Assembly (NCBI RefSeq): GCF_001553455.1
Contig: NZ_BBOX01000091.1
Coordinates: forward strand, 1 to 32,353
Reading direction: 5' to 3'
Origin: Streptomyces hygroscopicus subsp. hygroscopicus
GTDB taxonomy: Bacteria; Actinomycetota; Actinomycetes; Streptomycetales; Streptomycetaceae
Length of the DNA: 32,353 bases
The notes beneath the pieces were generated by a model. The model worked only from the letters and a program-made list of their open reading frames with translations, was not told where the DNA came from and did not search any database. Of this stretch, positions 1-7,091 are shown one piece after another. A program made the position numbers and the translations under genes. Each line of letters opens with the position of its first letter. Position 1 is the first letter of the stretch.

Positions 1-2
1 AC

Positions 3-131
3 ACCTGGTACGCGATCGTGGAGCGGCTGGCGGCGGGGCCCGGGGAGCCGCTGGCCGAGGAGTCGCGGGCGCGGGCGAGGGCCGAGCATCCGCTGCCCGA
101 ACGCTATGAGTTCCGCATGCGGCCCGCATAG
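3..131 (+). CDS. 3' end of an unidentified gene (partial)
   Basis: An open frame enters from the left edge and ends at TAG 129-131. It gives 42 residues rich in Glu, Arg and Ala and ending FRMRPA. The third-position GC is high, as expected for a Streptomyces coding frame, and there is no competing frame that fits better. The fragment is too short to assign a family. The start lies outside the window. It is followed by 153 bp without a gene before the next start. Confidence 0.55.
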   Translation, partial: TWYAIVERLAAGPGEPLAEESRARARAEHPLPERYEFRMRPA

Positions 132-284
132 CAGGCGTGCGCCTTGCGGGGGTGGGTGGCGTGGTGCCTGCGGTGTGAGGTGTGGTGCTGAGGCTTGTGG
201 GGGTGCGGTCCGCATGGCGTCGCCCTGTCGGGGCACCCGGTCGGGGACGTCAGCACACCACACGACCAGGCAGGAGCCGCGACC

Positions 285-728
285 GTGAAGACACCGCATG
301 ACCCCGGCGCGGACCCCGAGGACGAGGGGATCCCCGATCTGCAGGACGGCACGCCCGAGCAGCAGCGGGCCGAGGACCCGGAACAGTTGCCCGTGCCCGG
401 GGACGAGCCGACCATCGCCGCATACCGCGACACCACGAGCGCGGAGACGCGTGAGCGGGAATCGCTCGACGAGCGGCTGGCCGATGAGGAGCCGGATACG
501 GGGGAGCCCCTCGGCACCGAGGCAGAACCGGCGGGGCTGCTGTACGACGAGCCGGATCCCGAGCTCCCGCGTGAGCAGGACGTCTACTCCCAGGAGGGCT
601 CGACCAGCGGGCTGTCCGCCGAGGAGGAGGCGGTCCGGATCAAGAGCGATGAGCTACGCGATGTGGACGACCTCTACGAGGAGGTCGACGACGAGGAGAT
701 CACCGCGGATCCGGGACCGCCCTCCTGA
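285..728 (+). CDS. DUF5709 family acidic protein
   Basis: This is a 147-residue, strongly acidic soluble protein with no signal peptide or membrane segment. It carries SLDERLADEEPD near the middle and GLSAEEEAVRI toward the C-terminus, which match the pattern I know from actinobacterial DUF5709 proteins; their function is unknown. I chose GTG 285 because AGGAG at 272-276 lies at a good distance. An in-frame upstream GTG at 195 would add 30 residues of unlikely composition. The last codons and stop are repeated immediately downstream (717-748). Confidence 0.8.
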   Translation: MKTPHDPGADPEDEGIPDLQDGTPEQQRAEDPEQLPVPGDEPTIAAYRDTTSAETRERESLDERLADEEPDTGEPLGTEAEPAGLLYDEPDPELPREQDVYSQEGSTSGLSAEEEAVRIKSDELRDVDDLYEEVDDEEITADPGPPS

Positions 729-748
729 CGGTCCGCCCTCCTGACGGG
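717..748. repeat. 16-bp tandem duplication across a stop codon
   Basis: CCGCCCTCCTGACGG occurs at 717-731 and again at 733-747 (16-bp period, one mismatch in the last base). The first copy contains the stop codon of the DUF5709 gene; the second is a non-coding copy of the gene end. Confidence 0.85.
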
Positions 749-776
749 TCTGCCGGATGGTGAGTTCACTGGCGGG

Positions 777-1130
777 TCACGCCATCGGGTTCCGGTCGAC
801 GTACTCGAAGATCGAGCCGTCGGGGTGACGGGCGACCAGGGTGCGGCCCACGGGGGCGGGCAGCGGACCGGCGACGATCTGCCCGCCCACCGCCGTGAGA
901 TCGGCGATGGCCTGGTCCACGTCCTTCACCGCGATCGTCGCCGTGATCTTGCGGAGAATCGCCAGCTCCGACTCGGGGCCGCTCATCAGGAAGAAGCAGC
1001 CGACCGCCGCGACCGAGACGGGGCCGCGTTGGAAGCGCACCGCCTCGGCTCCCGTCAGCCGTTCGTAGACCGTGATCGCCGAGTCCAGATCGTCGACGCA
1101 CACACGGAGTGAAGTCCCCAGAATATCCAT
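777..1130 (-). CDS. VOC (glyoxalase/bleomycin resistance fold) family protein
   Basis: This 117-residue protein has one VOC module: strand-helix start (LRVCVDDLDSAITVYERLTG), a central acidic and hydrophobic core, and the typical ending ARHPDGSIFEYVDRNP. VOC proteins are metal-binding dimers such as glyoxalases, dioxygenases or antibiotic-binding proteins; the substrate cannot be told here. It lies 23 nt downstream of the methyltransferase gene on the same strand and is probably cotranscribed with it. Confidence 0.8.
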   Translation of the reverse strand: MDILGTSLRVCVDDLDSAITVYERLTGAEAVRFQRGPVSVAAVGCFFLMSGPESELAILRKITATIAVKDVDQAIADLTAVGGQIVAGPLPAPVGRTLVARHPDGSIFEYVDRNPMA

Positions 1131-1153
1131 GCGGGCGAGCCTAGTTGAACTGC

Positions 1154-1963
1154 TCAGACGCGGCAGAGGATCTCACCGTGCAGGACGGCGAACCAGCCGT
1201 CCGGGGCCTCGCCCCAGGTCCGCCACGCGCCCGCGATGGCCCGCAGCTCCTCCTCGGTGGCGTGACCGCCGTCCACCGCGAGCCGGGCATAGGCGGAGGC
1301 GACCGTGCGGTCCGCCCACAGACCGCTCCACCACGCCCGCTCCTCCTCGGTGGCGTAACACCACGCCGTGGCGGTCGAGGTGATGTCGGTGAACCCCGCC
1401 TCCAGGGCCCAGGAGCGCAGTCGGCGCCCGGCGTCCGGCTCGCCGCCGTTGGCCCGTGCGACCCGGTGGTACAGATCCAGCCAGCCGTCCAGCTCCGGAA
1501 CGGACGGGTACCAGGTCATGGCGGCGTAGTCGGAGTCGCGCACCGCCACGAGCCCGCCCGGCGCGCAGACCCGCCGCATCTCGCGCAGCGCCCCCACCGG
1601 ATCGCCGACGTGCTGGAGCACCTGGTGGGCGTGGACCACGCAGAAGGAGTCGTCGGGGTAATCCAGCGCGTGGACGTCGGCGACCGCGAAGGAGACATTG
1701 GCCAGCCCGCGCTCCTCGGCCACCGAGCGGGCCCGCTCCAGGACGGAGTCCTCGGCGTCGACGCCCGTGACCTGCCCCTGCGGGACCAGCTCGGCCAGGT
1801 CGGCGGTGATGGTGCCGGGCCCGCAGCCGATGTCCAGGATCCGCATATGGGGCTTGAGGTGCCCGGTCAGATACGCGGCGGAGTTGGCCGCCGTGCGCCA
1901 GGTGTGCGAGCGCAGCACCGACTCGTGGTGGCCGTGGGTGTAAACGGCGGTGTCCTTCGACAT
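1154..1963 (-). CDS. class I SAM-dependent methyltransferase
   Basis: This 269-residue protein has the Rossmann methyltransferase motif I ILDIGCGPGTIT (around residues 42-53), an acidic motif GVDAEDS, motif II-like VADVHALDYPDDSF and APGGLVAVRDSDYA. It resembles UbiE/Methyltransf_11-type small-molecule methyltransferases; the substrate is unknown. The start ATG at 1961-1963 is preceded by a strong GGGGGAG. The frame is open far upstream to 2521, but that part is low-complexity and lacks a ribosome site, so it was excluded. The VOC gene follows closely. Confidence 0.88.
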   Translation of the reverse strand: MSKDTAVYTHGHHESVLRSHTWRTAANSAAYLTGHLKPHMRILDIGCGPGTITADLAELVPQGQVTGVDAEDSVLERARSVAEERGLANVSFAVADVHALDYPDDSFCVVHAHQVLQHVGDPVGALREMRRVCAPGGLVAVRDSDYAAMTWYPSVPELDGWLDLYHRVARANGGEPDAGRRLRSWALEAGFTDITSTATAWCYATEEERAWWSGLWADRTVASAYARLAVDGGHATEEELRAIAGAWRTWGEAPDGWFAVLHGEILCRV

Positions 1964-2343
1964 GGCGGAACTCCCCCTTCGGGCCCGGTGATCGAGAGGT
2001 TCCACCGTAGAGGGCATCTCGTATCGCGAGAAGAACCGTCTCAGGATGCGGGCGGGGTGGGCGAGTCGTGGTCGGTCGTGGTCGTCCTGGCGAAGGGGCG
2101 CGAAGCCGTCGGGCGAAGGCGGCGACGGCATGGTGGCGACGGGACGGTGGCGAAGAGGCGGTGGTGAAGGCGTGGCGGCCACGGGACGAACGGCGACGGG
2201 AGGGTGGCGAAGGGGTGGCGGGGCGAGGAGACGGCGGCGGGGCGCGGGGATCAGGTACGGCGGCATCGTCGGCGAGGCGCCACATGGCGAAGGGGCGGCG
2301 GGGAAGACCCCGCCGCCCCTTCGGCGGCTCACCACGCGCGGCT
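1964..2343. other. gene-free, strand-biased spacer
   Basis: There is no convincing gene here. The part from about 2040 to 2290 is G-rich on the plus strand, made of degenerate GGTGGCGACGGG / GGCGAAGGGG units. Nearer the methyltransferase start there is a short inverted repeat TCTCG-TATCG-CGAGA (about 2025-2040) that could be an operator. The segment ends with a strong hairpin serving the CBS gene. Confidence 0.5.
2288..2323 (-). terminator. 16-bp-stem hairpin, terminator of the CBS gene
   Basis: A perfect 16-bp inverted repeat (2288-2303 with 2308-2323) encloses the 4-nt loop AAGA. It begins 20 nt past the stop of the minus-strand CBS gene. There is no T-run, as is common for Streptomyces terminators. 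Confidence 0.75.
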
Positions 2344-2751
2344 TCAGGGCGGCTCCGGCGCACGGCCGGGAGTCGGCTCCGGCACATCGCTGAGACGGAT
2401 CACGCCCAGCGGGCGCCCCGCCTCGACCACCGGAAGCCGCCGCACCGCATGGCGCCGCATCAACGCCGCCGCCGTGGCCACCTCCTCGTCCGGCCCGATG
2501 GTCACCGGGTCCGCGGTGCACACCGTGTGGCAGGTGACCGCGAGGGGATCGACGCCCTCGGCGACCGCGCGCAGCGTGATGTCACGGTCGGTGAGCACCC
2601 CGAGCAGCTCTCCGTCATGGGCCACCATCACCTCGCCGATGTCCTGTGCGCGCATCAGCTGGGCGGCCTCCACCAGCGAGGCGTCGGGGTGGACGGAGAT
2701 CATGGGCCGCGTCATGACGTCCCGCACACAGTGCGGCGGGTCCTGGGACAT
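2344..2751 (-). CDS. tandem CBS-domain protein (Hrp1/Rv2626c-like)
   Basis: This 135-residue protein consists of two CBS modules, about residues 8-65 and 73-128. Marks are VRDVMTRPMISVHPDASL, MRAQDIGEVMVAHDGELLGVLTDRDI and, in the second copy, MRRHAVRRLPVVEAGRPLGVIRLSD. CBS pairs bind adenosine nucleotides and act as energy or ligand sensors; stand-alone versions are often stress-induced. The layout is close to mycobacterial Hrp1 (Rv2626c). GGAG precedes the ATG, and a GGGTAC-type promoter lies just upstream. The neighbours (DUF2795 and baeRF2) reinforce a dormancy or stress role. Confidence 0.9.
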   Translation of the reverse strand: MSQDPPHCVRDVMTRPMISVHPDASLVEAAQLMRAQDIGEVMVAHDGELLGVLTDRDITLRAVAEGVDPLAVTCHTVCTADPVTIGPDEEVATAAALMRRHAVRRLPVVEAGRPLGVIRLSDVPEPTPGRAPEPP

Positions 2752-2786
2752 CTGTCCACTCCTTCGTGGGGGATGTGCTGCCCGCA

Positions 2787-2811
2787 GTACCCCCGCCCGG
2801 CCAGGCTATGC
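2787..2811 (-). promoter_or_regulatory. sigma-B-like promoter of the CBS gene
   Basis: On the minus strand GCAT (2811-2808), a 15-nt spacer and GGGTAC (2792-2787) fit the Streptomyces sigma-B-type consensus GNNT-N14-16-GGGTAC/T. Predicted transcription start is near 2780, about 30 nt before the ATG. Found by eye, not by a scored scan. Confidence 0.45.
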
Positions 2812-2832
2812 GCGGCGGACGTCCGCCGTTCC

Positions 2833-3222
2833 CTACTCGCGCCCGCGCGGGTGCAGCCCCAGCGCCGTGACCACCTCCTGCACGGTGTGGAACGTCCGGT
2901 CCGCGGGCAGCTCCTCGGCCAGGGAGATCAGACCGTCCGGTGCGTGGCGTTCCTCCAGGGCGCGCAGCAGCGCTTCACGATCCGCGGGGAACGCCGTACG
3001 CCCCAGCCGGCGCGCGAACTCGAACCGCACCGCTTCGGCCTGACCGGTCGTCCCACGGGCCGGGACCGGTCCCAGGGTCACATCGGGGTCGTCGTCGGCG
3101 GCCGGTTCCGGGTCGTGCCACTCCTCGACCCGGGTCGGGTGTCCGGAGCGGATCAGCCCTTGCAGCTCGTGCTTCATCTCTTCGTCCTTGTGGACGCTCA
3201 GCCGGTCGCTGCCTCGCTGCAT
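2833..3222 (-). CDS. DUF2795 domain protein
   Basis: This 129-residue protein has a charged N-terminal half (HKDEEMKHELQGLI, then an acidic linker). Its C-terminal DUF2795-like module runs from about residue 68: FEFARRLGRTAFPADREALLRALEER, then LPADRTFHTVQEVVTALG. The family is small, of unknown function and common in actinobacteria. It lies between the baeRF2 and CBS genes on the same strand. A hairpin and a 13-bp tandem repeat fill the 88 bp before it, so its expression may be uncoupled from the upstream gene. Confidence 0.78.
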   Translation of the reverse strand: MQRGSDRLSVHKDEEMKHELQGLIRSGHPTRVEEWHDPEPAADDDPDVTLGPVPARGTTGQAEAVRFEFARRLGRTAFPADREALLRALEERHAPDGLISLAEELPADRTFHTVQEVVTALGLHPRGRE

Positions 3223-3254
3223 GTCGGTCCCCTTCCTCAGCGGGTCCGTTGTGT

Positions 3255-3281
3255 CTCTCGGGTCGGTCGCTGTCCCGAGAG
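3255..3281 (-). other. intercistronic hairpin
   Basis: CTCTCGGG (3255-3262) pairs with CCCGAGAG (3274-3281) around an 11-nt loop. It lies between the baeRF2 stop and the DUF2795 start. It could be a weak terminator or an mRNA processing site. Confidence 0.5.
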
Positions 3282-3320
3282 GTGTCGATCCGCGGTGTCG
3301 ATCCGCGGTGTCAATCCGCG
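3282..3320. repeat. three 13-bp tandem repeats overlapping a stop codon
   Basis: GTGTCGATCCGCG occurs at 3282-3294 and 3295-3307, and as GTGTCAATCCGCG at 3308-3320. The single G-to-A difference in the third unit creates the TGA stop (3311-3313, minus strand) of the baeRF2 gene; the other two units would read CGA there. Confidence 0.88.
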
Positions 3321-4495
3321 TCGCCCCCGTACGGCCAGCGCAGGAGTGCGCCCAGACCGCCCACCGGGAGGTCGCCGCCGTGCGGGTCCCCTTCGGCGGG
3401 CGGCAGCGTCAGCACCTCGGCGCCGGTGACCGCGGCCGAGCGGATCAGCGCGTCGTCGGCGCGGGCCGGGAACGGCCGGGTGTCGCCCAGATACTGGACA
3501 TCGGTCCGGCGCAGTGCCAGCTGGTCCGGTTCGGCGCCCACCCATACCTCGCGGTAGAGATCGGCACCGTCGGGGCGTATCAGCAACGAGCCTATGCGGT
3601 GCTCCCGCGCCGCGTCGACCAGCGCCGGAACCCCCTCGGCGGCCTCCACGCGCCCGTGCGAGGGCGTCCGGCCGGCCCGGAACCGCTCGAGCGCCGCCTC
3701 GTCGCGCTCCCGGGTGTACCGGGCGCGGGCCTCGTCCACGTCCTGCTCCAGCAGCCGGGCGGCGTGGGTGCCGTGCGGGGCGGAACCGGCGGCCCGGCCG
3801 CCGTGCGAGGTCTCCACGGCCGCCGAGCGCAGCGCCTTGGGCAGGTGGTCGTGGACCGCGCGCCGCTCGCGCGGGTCCCCGGCCAGCACCAGCAGTTCCG
3901 CCTCGGTCTCCTCCTGGCAGACGCGCAGCTCCTCGGCGATCAGCGCCGCGTTCTGCTCCCAGGTGTTCTCCGTCTTGAGCTGGAAGTGGCGTTCCGACCA
4001 GTCGGCGCTGGCGGTCCGGTGCACCGGCCACTGGCGTCCCTGCACCGAGCCGACCCGGTCGCCGCCGCGTCCGTCGTGCAGCTCGACGTCCGCGCCGGTG
4101 CGGTCGATGTAGGCCACCAGGCAGGACGGGTCCTCGCCGGTCAGCTCCAGCAGCGGTCCCACGTGCGGAAGCCCCGACCAGCACGGGGCCTCGCCCAGCG
4201 GTGGCGGGGTCAGCAACGGGGTTTCGACGACGACCTCACCGGCCGTGGCGAAGACGGCCCATCCGGCCGGCCCGGCGCCGGCCGACCCGGTGCCGGGCGG
4301 CAGCGCGGTCAGCCTGTCGTAGACCGCGCGGCAGGTCGCCTGGTCGGCGCCCTGCCGCTCCAGCCGGCGGCTCGCCTCGCGGGCGGCGCGTTCCTGCTCC
4401 TCGGCCGCGGACTCGTCGGGGTGCGAGGTGTCGAAGTAGACGCTGGCCCAGGGGCCCGGGCGGTCGTAGAGCGGTTGGAGATGTCCGAGTCGCAT
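3311..4495 (-). CDS. baeRF2 / Rv2629-type protein (Vms1-like release-factor fold)
   Basis: This 394-residue soluble protein resembles mycobacterial Rv2629 and the bacterial archaeo-eukaryotic release-factor family 2. Marks are WASVYFDTSHP near the N-terminus, a central ENTWEQNAALIAEEL segment followed by ELLVLAGDPRERRAVHDHLP, and a C-terminal IGSLLIRPDGADLYREVWVG. Relatives are proposed to be peptidyl-tRNA hydrolase or ribosome-rescue factors; activity here is inferred only. GGAGGGA lies directly before the ATG. A GGGTAC promoter precedes it. Together with the CBS gene downstream it mirrors the Rv2626c/Rv2629 pairing of the M. tuberculosis dormancy region. Confidence 0.82.
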   Translation of the reverse strand: MRLGHLQPLYDRPGPWASVYFDTSHPDESAAEEQERAAREASRRLERQGADQATCRAVYDRLTALPPGTGSAGAGPAGWAVFATAGEVVVETPLLTPPPLGEAPCWSGLPHVGPLLELTGEDPSCLVAYIDRTGADVELHDGRGGDRVGSVQGRQWPVHRTASADWSERHFQLKTENTWEQNAALIAEELRVCQEETEAELLVLAGDPRERRAVHDHLPKALRSAAVETSHGGRAAGSAPHGTHAARLLEQDVDEARARYTRERDEAALERFRAGRTPSHGRVEAAEGVPALVDAAREHRIGSLLIRPDGADLYREVWVGAEPDQLALRRTDVQYLGDTRPFPARADDALIRSAAVTGAEVLTLPPAEGDPHGGDLPVGGLGALLRWPYGGDAD

Positions 4496-4526
4496 GTACT
4501 CCCTCCAGCAATTGCGTGCCCCACGC

Positions 4527-4551
4527 GTACCCGTTACAACGGCATCGACAC
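4527..4551 (-). promoter_or_regulatory. sigma-B-like promoter of the baeRF2 gene
   Basis: On the minus strand GTGT (4551-4548), a 15-nt spacer and GGGTAC (4532-4527) match GNNT-N14-16-GGGTAC/T. Predicted start about 4520, giving a leader of about 25 nt that holds the GGAGGGA ribosome site. Confidence 0.5.
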
Positions 4552-4641
4552 GAGGTTGTGGAACCGGCCGCGGAGACGTTTGACGTCCCCGGGGGCGGGG
4601 ACCCGTCGTCCGGCCGAGCGGCCTCCGCAGGGAGTGAGGAG

Positions 4642-4682
4642 CGGCGTCGGACGTGGGACATCAGGGGCCACGTCCGACGCCG
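4642..4682. repeat. 15-bp inverted repeat in divergent region
   Basis: A perfect 15-bp stem, 4642-4656 with 4668-4682, encloses an 11-nt loop. It lies about 150 nt upstream of the baeRF2 start and 300 nt upstream of the holin-like gene, so it is not an obvious terminator for either. It may be an operator-scale structure or part of an untranslated RNA. Confidence 0.65.
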
Positions 4683-4716
4683 TGCCCTGCGTGTGCGACG
4701 CCGTGCCCTGCGTGTG
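4675..4716. repeat. 21-bp perfect tandem duplication
   Basis: Two identical 21-bp units lie at 4675-4695 and 4696-4716 (beginning CGACGCCGTGCC). The first unit overlaps the right arm of the 15-bp inverted repeat. Confidence 0.85.
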
Positions 4717-4947
4717 CGCCGTGCGGTTGCCGTTGCCTGCCGGGCTGTGGTGGCGTGCGCGTGCCCCTGGTCTGCTCTGCCCTGTCCTTTCATGTCATGT
4801 CCTGCTCTGCCTGCTGGCTGCTGCGGTCGCTGGGCGTGTTGGGCCTGCTTGCTGTGCGCGTGGTGGTGGCGTGCCTGCCGTGCCCGCGTGGGCGTCCCGT
4901 GCCTTGCGGCCTGCGCTGCCTGCCGTTCCCGCGTGGCCGTGCCTGGT

Positions 4948-4972
4948 GTTACCGGCGGCGGGGCATGGGTAC
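4948..4972 (+). promoter_or_regulatory. sigma-B-like promoter, possibly leaderless mRNA
   Basis: GTTA (4948-4951), 15-nt spacer and GGGTAC (4967-4972). The predicted transcription start falls at about 4979-4983, that is on the ATG of the holin-like gene. This would explain why that gene has no ribosome-binding site. Confidence 0.4.
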
Positions 4973-4982
4973 CCGCCGGTAC

Positions 4983-5504
4983 ATGACTGACAAATCGGCC
5001 TATCCCAAGGCGGGCATACCGTCGGCCGGTGACCTGGCGGAGCCGGTCGCACGGGCCGTCCGCGAAGAAGTCCGCAGAGAGCTGCGGGAACAGTCCGGGC
5101 GACGCGCGGTCCGTCTCTACGGTGGCGCGGCGGCGGCCGCGCTCTACGCGGGGGCTGCGCTGACGGCGTGCCTGGTGCTCCTCTTCGCCATCGCCCTTCC
5201 GGCGTGGGCTGCGGCGCTGGTCGTTTTCGCGCTGTTGCTAGTCGCGGCGGGGTGGCTCAAGAACTCCGCGGCGCAGGCGGCGGGGCCCGGGGCGCCGTCC
5301 GGGCCCGCCGCGCGACCCGCCGCGCCGTCTGGGCCGTCGGGTCCCGCCGCGCCGTCTGGGCCCGGTCCCGCTGCGACTCCGGGGCCTTCCGCTCCGTCGG
5401 GACCCCCGACGCCTCCGAGTCCTGGCCCTCCCCCGTCGCCAGGGCCCGGGGAACATCATCGGCCGCCCCAGCCCCCGCCTCCGCCGCCTCCGCTGGCGGG
5501 GTGA
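4983..5504 (+). CDS. holin-III-like membrane protein with proline-rich tail
   Basis: This 173-residue protein has a charged amphipathic N-terminal helix (VARAVREEVRRELREQ), two membrane helices (about residues 50-72 and 76-92: LYAGAALTACLVLLFAIALPAW, AALVVFALLLVAAGWL) and a tail of about 75 residues made almost only of Pro, Gly, Ala and Ser. The core resembles the actinobacterial 'phage holin family' (Phage_holin_3_6) proteins, which are ordinary chromosomal membrane proteins. The start is uncertain: ATG 4965 or ATG 4983. No ribosome site is seen, and the promoter position favours 4983 with a leaderless mRNA. The next gene follows after 6 nt. Confidence 0.72.
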   Translation: MTDKSAYPKAGIPSAGDLAEPVARAVREEVRRELREQSGRRAVRLYGGAAAAALYAGAALTACLVLLFAIALPAWAAALVVFALLLVAAGWLKNSAAQAAGPGAPSGPAARPAAPSGPSGPAAPSGPGPAATPGPSAPSGPPTPPSPGPPPSPGPGEHHRPPQPPPPPPPLAG

Positions 5505-5510
5505 TCACCC

Positions 5511-6086
5511 ATGGCTGAGAATCCGCTGCTGACCAGGCACGGCGAGGCGCTCGACCTCTTCACCGAGCGCGTGCACGCGATCCGGCCCGACCAGTGGGAC
5601 GATCCGACGCCCTGCGCCGAGTGGACCGTACGCGATCTGGTGAACCATCTCGCGGTCGAGCAGATGTGGGTGCCGCCGCTGGTCCGCGAGGGGGCGAGCA
5701 TGGCCGACCAGGGCGATGCGCTGGAGGGTGATCTGCTCGGTGACGACCCGGTCGCCACGTGGGACGCGGCGGCGGCCGCGGCGCGGGACGCCTTCCGGGA
5801 GCCGGGCGCGCTCGACCGGATGGTCGAGCTCTCGTACGGGGAGAGCCCCGCCACCCACTACTGCGCCCAGATGACGGCTGACGCGGCCGTGCACGCGTGG
5901 GATCTGTCCCGGGCCATTGGGGCGGACGAGCGCATCCCGAAGCCGTTGGTGGACTTCTCGGTGCGGGAGGTCGCGCCGTACGCGGCGGATCTGGAGGAGA
6001 GCGGACTTTTCGCGGCGCCCGTCGATCCGCCGCCGGGGGCGGATGCGCAGGTTCGGCTGCTGGCGCTGCTTGGGCGCGAGCCGTAG
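5511..6086 (+). CDS. TIGR03086 family (mycothiol-dependent maleylpyruvate isomerase-like, DinB fold) protein
   Basis: This 191-residue protein has the family hallmarks PTPCAEWTVRDLVNHLAVEQMW (residues about 31-52) and DAAVHAWDLSRAIG (about 125-138), where His residues bind the metal in this DinB/MDMPI fold. Members use or are thought to use mycothiol, or bind a metal, in detoxification; the substrate is unknown. It follows the holin-like gene by 6 nt, so the two form an operon. GGCGGGG lies before the ATG. Confidence 0.88.
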   Translation: MAENPLLTRHGEALDLFTERVHAIRPDQWDDPTPCAEWTVRDLVNHLAVEQMWVPPLVREGASMADQGDALEGDLLGDDPVATWDAAAAAARDAFREPGALDRMVELSYGESPATHYCAQMTADAAVHAWDLSRAIGADERIPKPLVDFSVREVAPYAADLEESGLFAAPVDPPPGADAQVRLLALLGREP

Positions 6087-6248
6087 GTCGGGTGGGCGTG
6101 AGCCCCCACCCCGCCCCTTCCCAATGCTCCAGACGGGTAGTTCTGGAGTGATCGGCAGTGACAGTAACGCAGCAGGTCACAGCAGTCTCGTACTCCTTGC
6201 GCTCCCCGGGCATGGAGACGAATGCGACGATAGGGAGCGGCGTCGCTG

Positions 6249-6266
6249 AGACCCCGCGAGGGGTCT
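6249..6266. terminator. small convergent hairpin
   Basis: AGACCCC (6249-6255) and GGGGTCT (6260-6266) pair around GCGA. It lies between the convergent TIGR03086 gene (ends 6086) and the cyclo-ligase gene (ends 6356). Short stem, no T-run. The surrounding 269 bp hold no other supported feature. Confidence 0.35.
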
Positions 6267-6355
6267 GGTGCGTCCGGATTCCGCGTCCGTACTGTCCTGT
6301 CGAGCATCGAAACCCCCGTTCCCGCCCACCATGGCAGGTACGGGATTTCAGCCTC

Positions 6356-7075
6356 TCACCGGTTGCTTGGCTTGCGATGTGCCAGCGCTGGAATTGCGGC
6401 GATGGAGTCAGGGCCAAGGCGGTCCCAGAAGATTCCGGGTGGACGTGGGTGGGGTGGACACTCGATAGTTTCATCTGGAGTAACAATGAGGTCCACTCGA
6501 AAGTCGTGTTCGGACTCGGGTAGCGCTTCTTTCACGACTTGGAGAGGGTGAACCGTAGTCGCGATAAGTGTGTTCGGGCCGATGAGACCAGCTTCTTGCA
6601 ATAGGGCTACTTCAATATCGGAGTATCCGGCGCCTTTCCCTAGTCGTACGCCCTCTGGGTTAACGGCAACACTTCCGCACACGATCAAGTCAACAACCGG
6701 CATCTCATGCACTCCTACCGGCTGCGCGACTTTTGCTGCTGTTCGCCGTTCGGCGGCTTCGTTCGGCGGAACACTGAGATTTTCAGGGTCCAAGAGGTAG
6801 AAAGGATTCTCCGTCGCCAGCTTCGGCGATGCCATATAAATCCGTTTGCCCTCTTGGAGTGCCCGAGCGCGCACAGGCAACTGGGCTTTGTCTGGAACCG
6901 CCTTGATGACTCTTGCAGTCTGCCAGGCAAGGTGTTCAGCGAGGCGGGCAGCGGCGGCGTCTGCACCGATGAAAGAAGGGATACGGCCCGTCACGTCCCC
7001 GTGCGTGGGTTCCAGTAGAGCCCAGACATGTTCGCGGACGGCTTGTTTGGCACGCTGAACTTGCGCCCTATTCAT
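6356..7075 (-). CDS. 5-formyltetrahydrofolate cyclo-ligase family protein
   Basis: This 239-residue protein belongs to the MTHFS/COG0212 fold. It has an N-terminal helical segment (RAKQAVREHVWALLEP), KRIYMASPKL, VVDLIVCGSVAVNPEGVRLGKGAGYSDIE and a C-terminal region with TTVHPLQVV. The canonical ligase converts 5-formyl-THF to methenyl-THF with ATP. The usual R-G-G-G-Y-D loop appears as GKGAGYSD, so the exact substrate is open. ATG 7075 is preferred over TTG 7105 because AGAGG lies 6 nt upstream. It starts 16 nt after the XRE/TPR gene, so the pair is an operon. Its codons are less GC-rich than those of flanking genes. Confidence 0.8.
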   Translation of the reverse strand: MNRAQVQRAKQAVREHVWALLEPTHGDVTGRIPSFIGADAAAARLAEHLAWQTARVIKAVPDKAQLPVRARALQEGKRIYMASPKLATENPFYLLDPENLSVPPNEAAERRTAAKVAQPVGVHEMPVVDLIVCGSVAVNPEGVRLGKGAGYSDIEVALLQEAGLIGPNTLIATTVHPLQVVKEALPESEHDFRVDLIVTPDETIECPPHPRPPGIFWDRLGPDSIAAIPALAHRKPSNR

Positions 7076-7091
7076 CGATGCCTCTTTCTGC

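Larger units (their letters stand above)
4496..4982. other. gene-free divergent region with hairpin and A-poor tract
   Basis: These 487 bp separate two divergent genes. They contain a promoter at each end, a 15-bp hairpin and a 21-bp tandem repeat. From about 4720 to 4950 the plus strand is almost free of A and made of TGCC, CTGC and CGTG words. Frames read through it, but none has a ribosome site or a plausible protein composition. Confidence 0.55.

Noticed and set aside
1964..2521. N-terminal extension of the methyltransferase gene
   Set aside because: The frame is open but low-complexity; the conserved domain and a strong ribosome site start at 1963, and the extension would run into the CBS gene.
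4496..4560. DosR-type operator for the Rv2629-like gene
   Set aside because: No sequence resembling the 20-bp DosR palindrome is present; only a sigma-B-like promoter is seen.
3188..4990. 600-codon plus-strand frame
   Set aside because: Antisense to the baeRF2 gene and continuing through the repeat-rich spacer; no ribosome site and no protein-like composition.
6158..6523. Possible 121-residue plus-strand gene at the cassette edge
   Set aside because: It overlaps the cyclo-ligase gene by 168 bp, has no ribosome site and matches no family I know; a decayed remnant is possible but unsupported.
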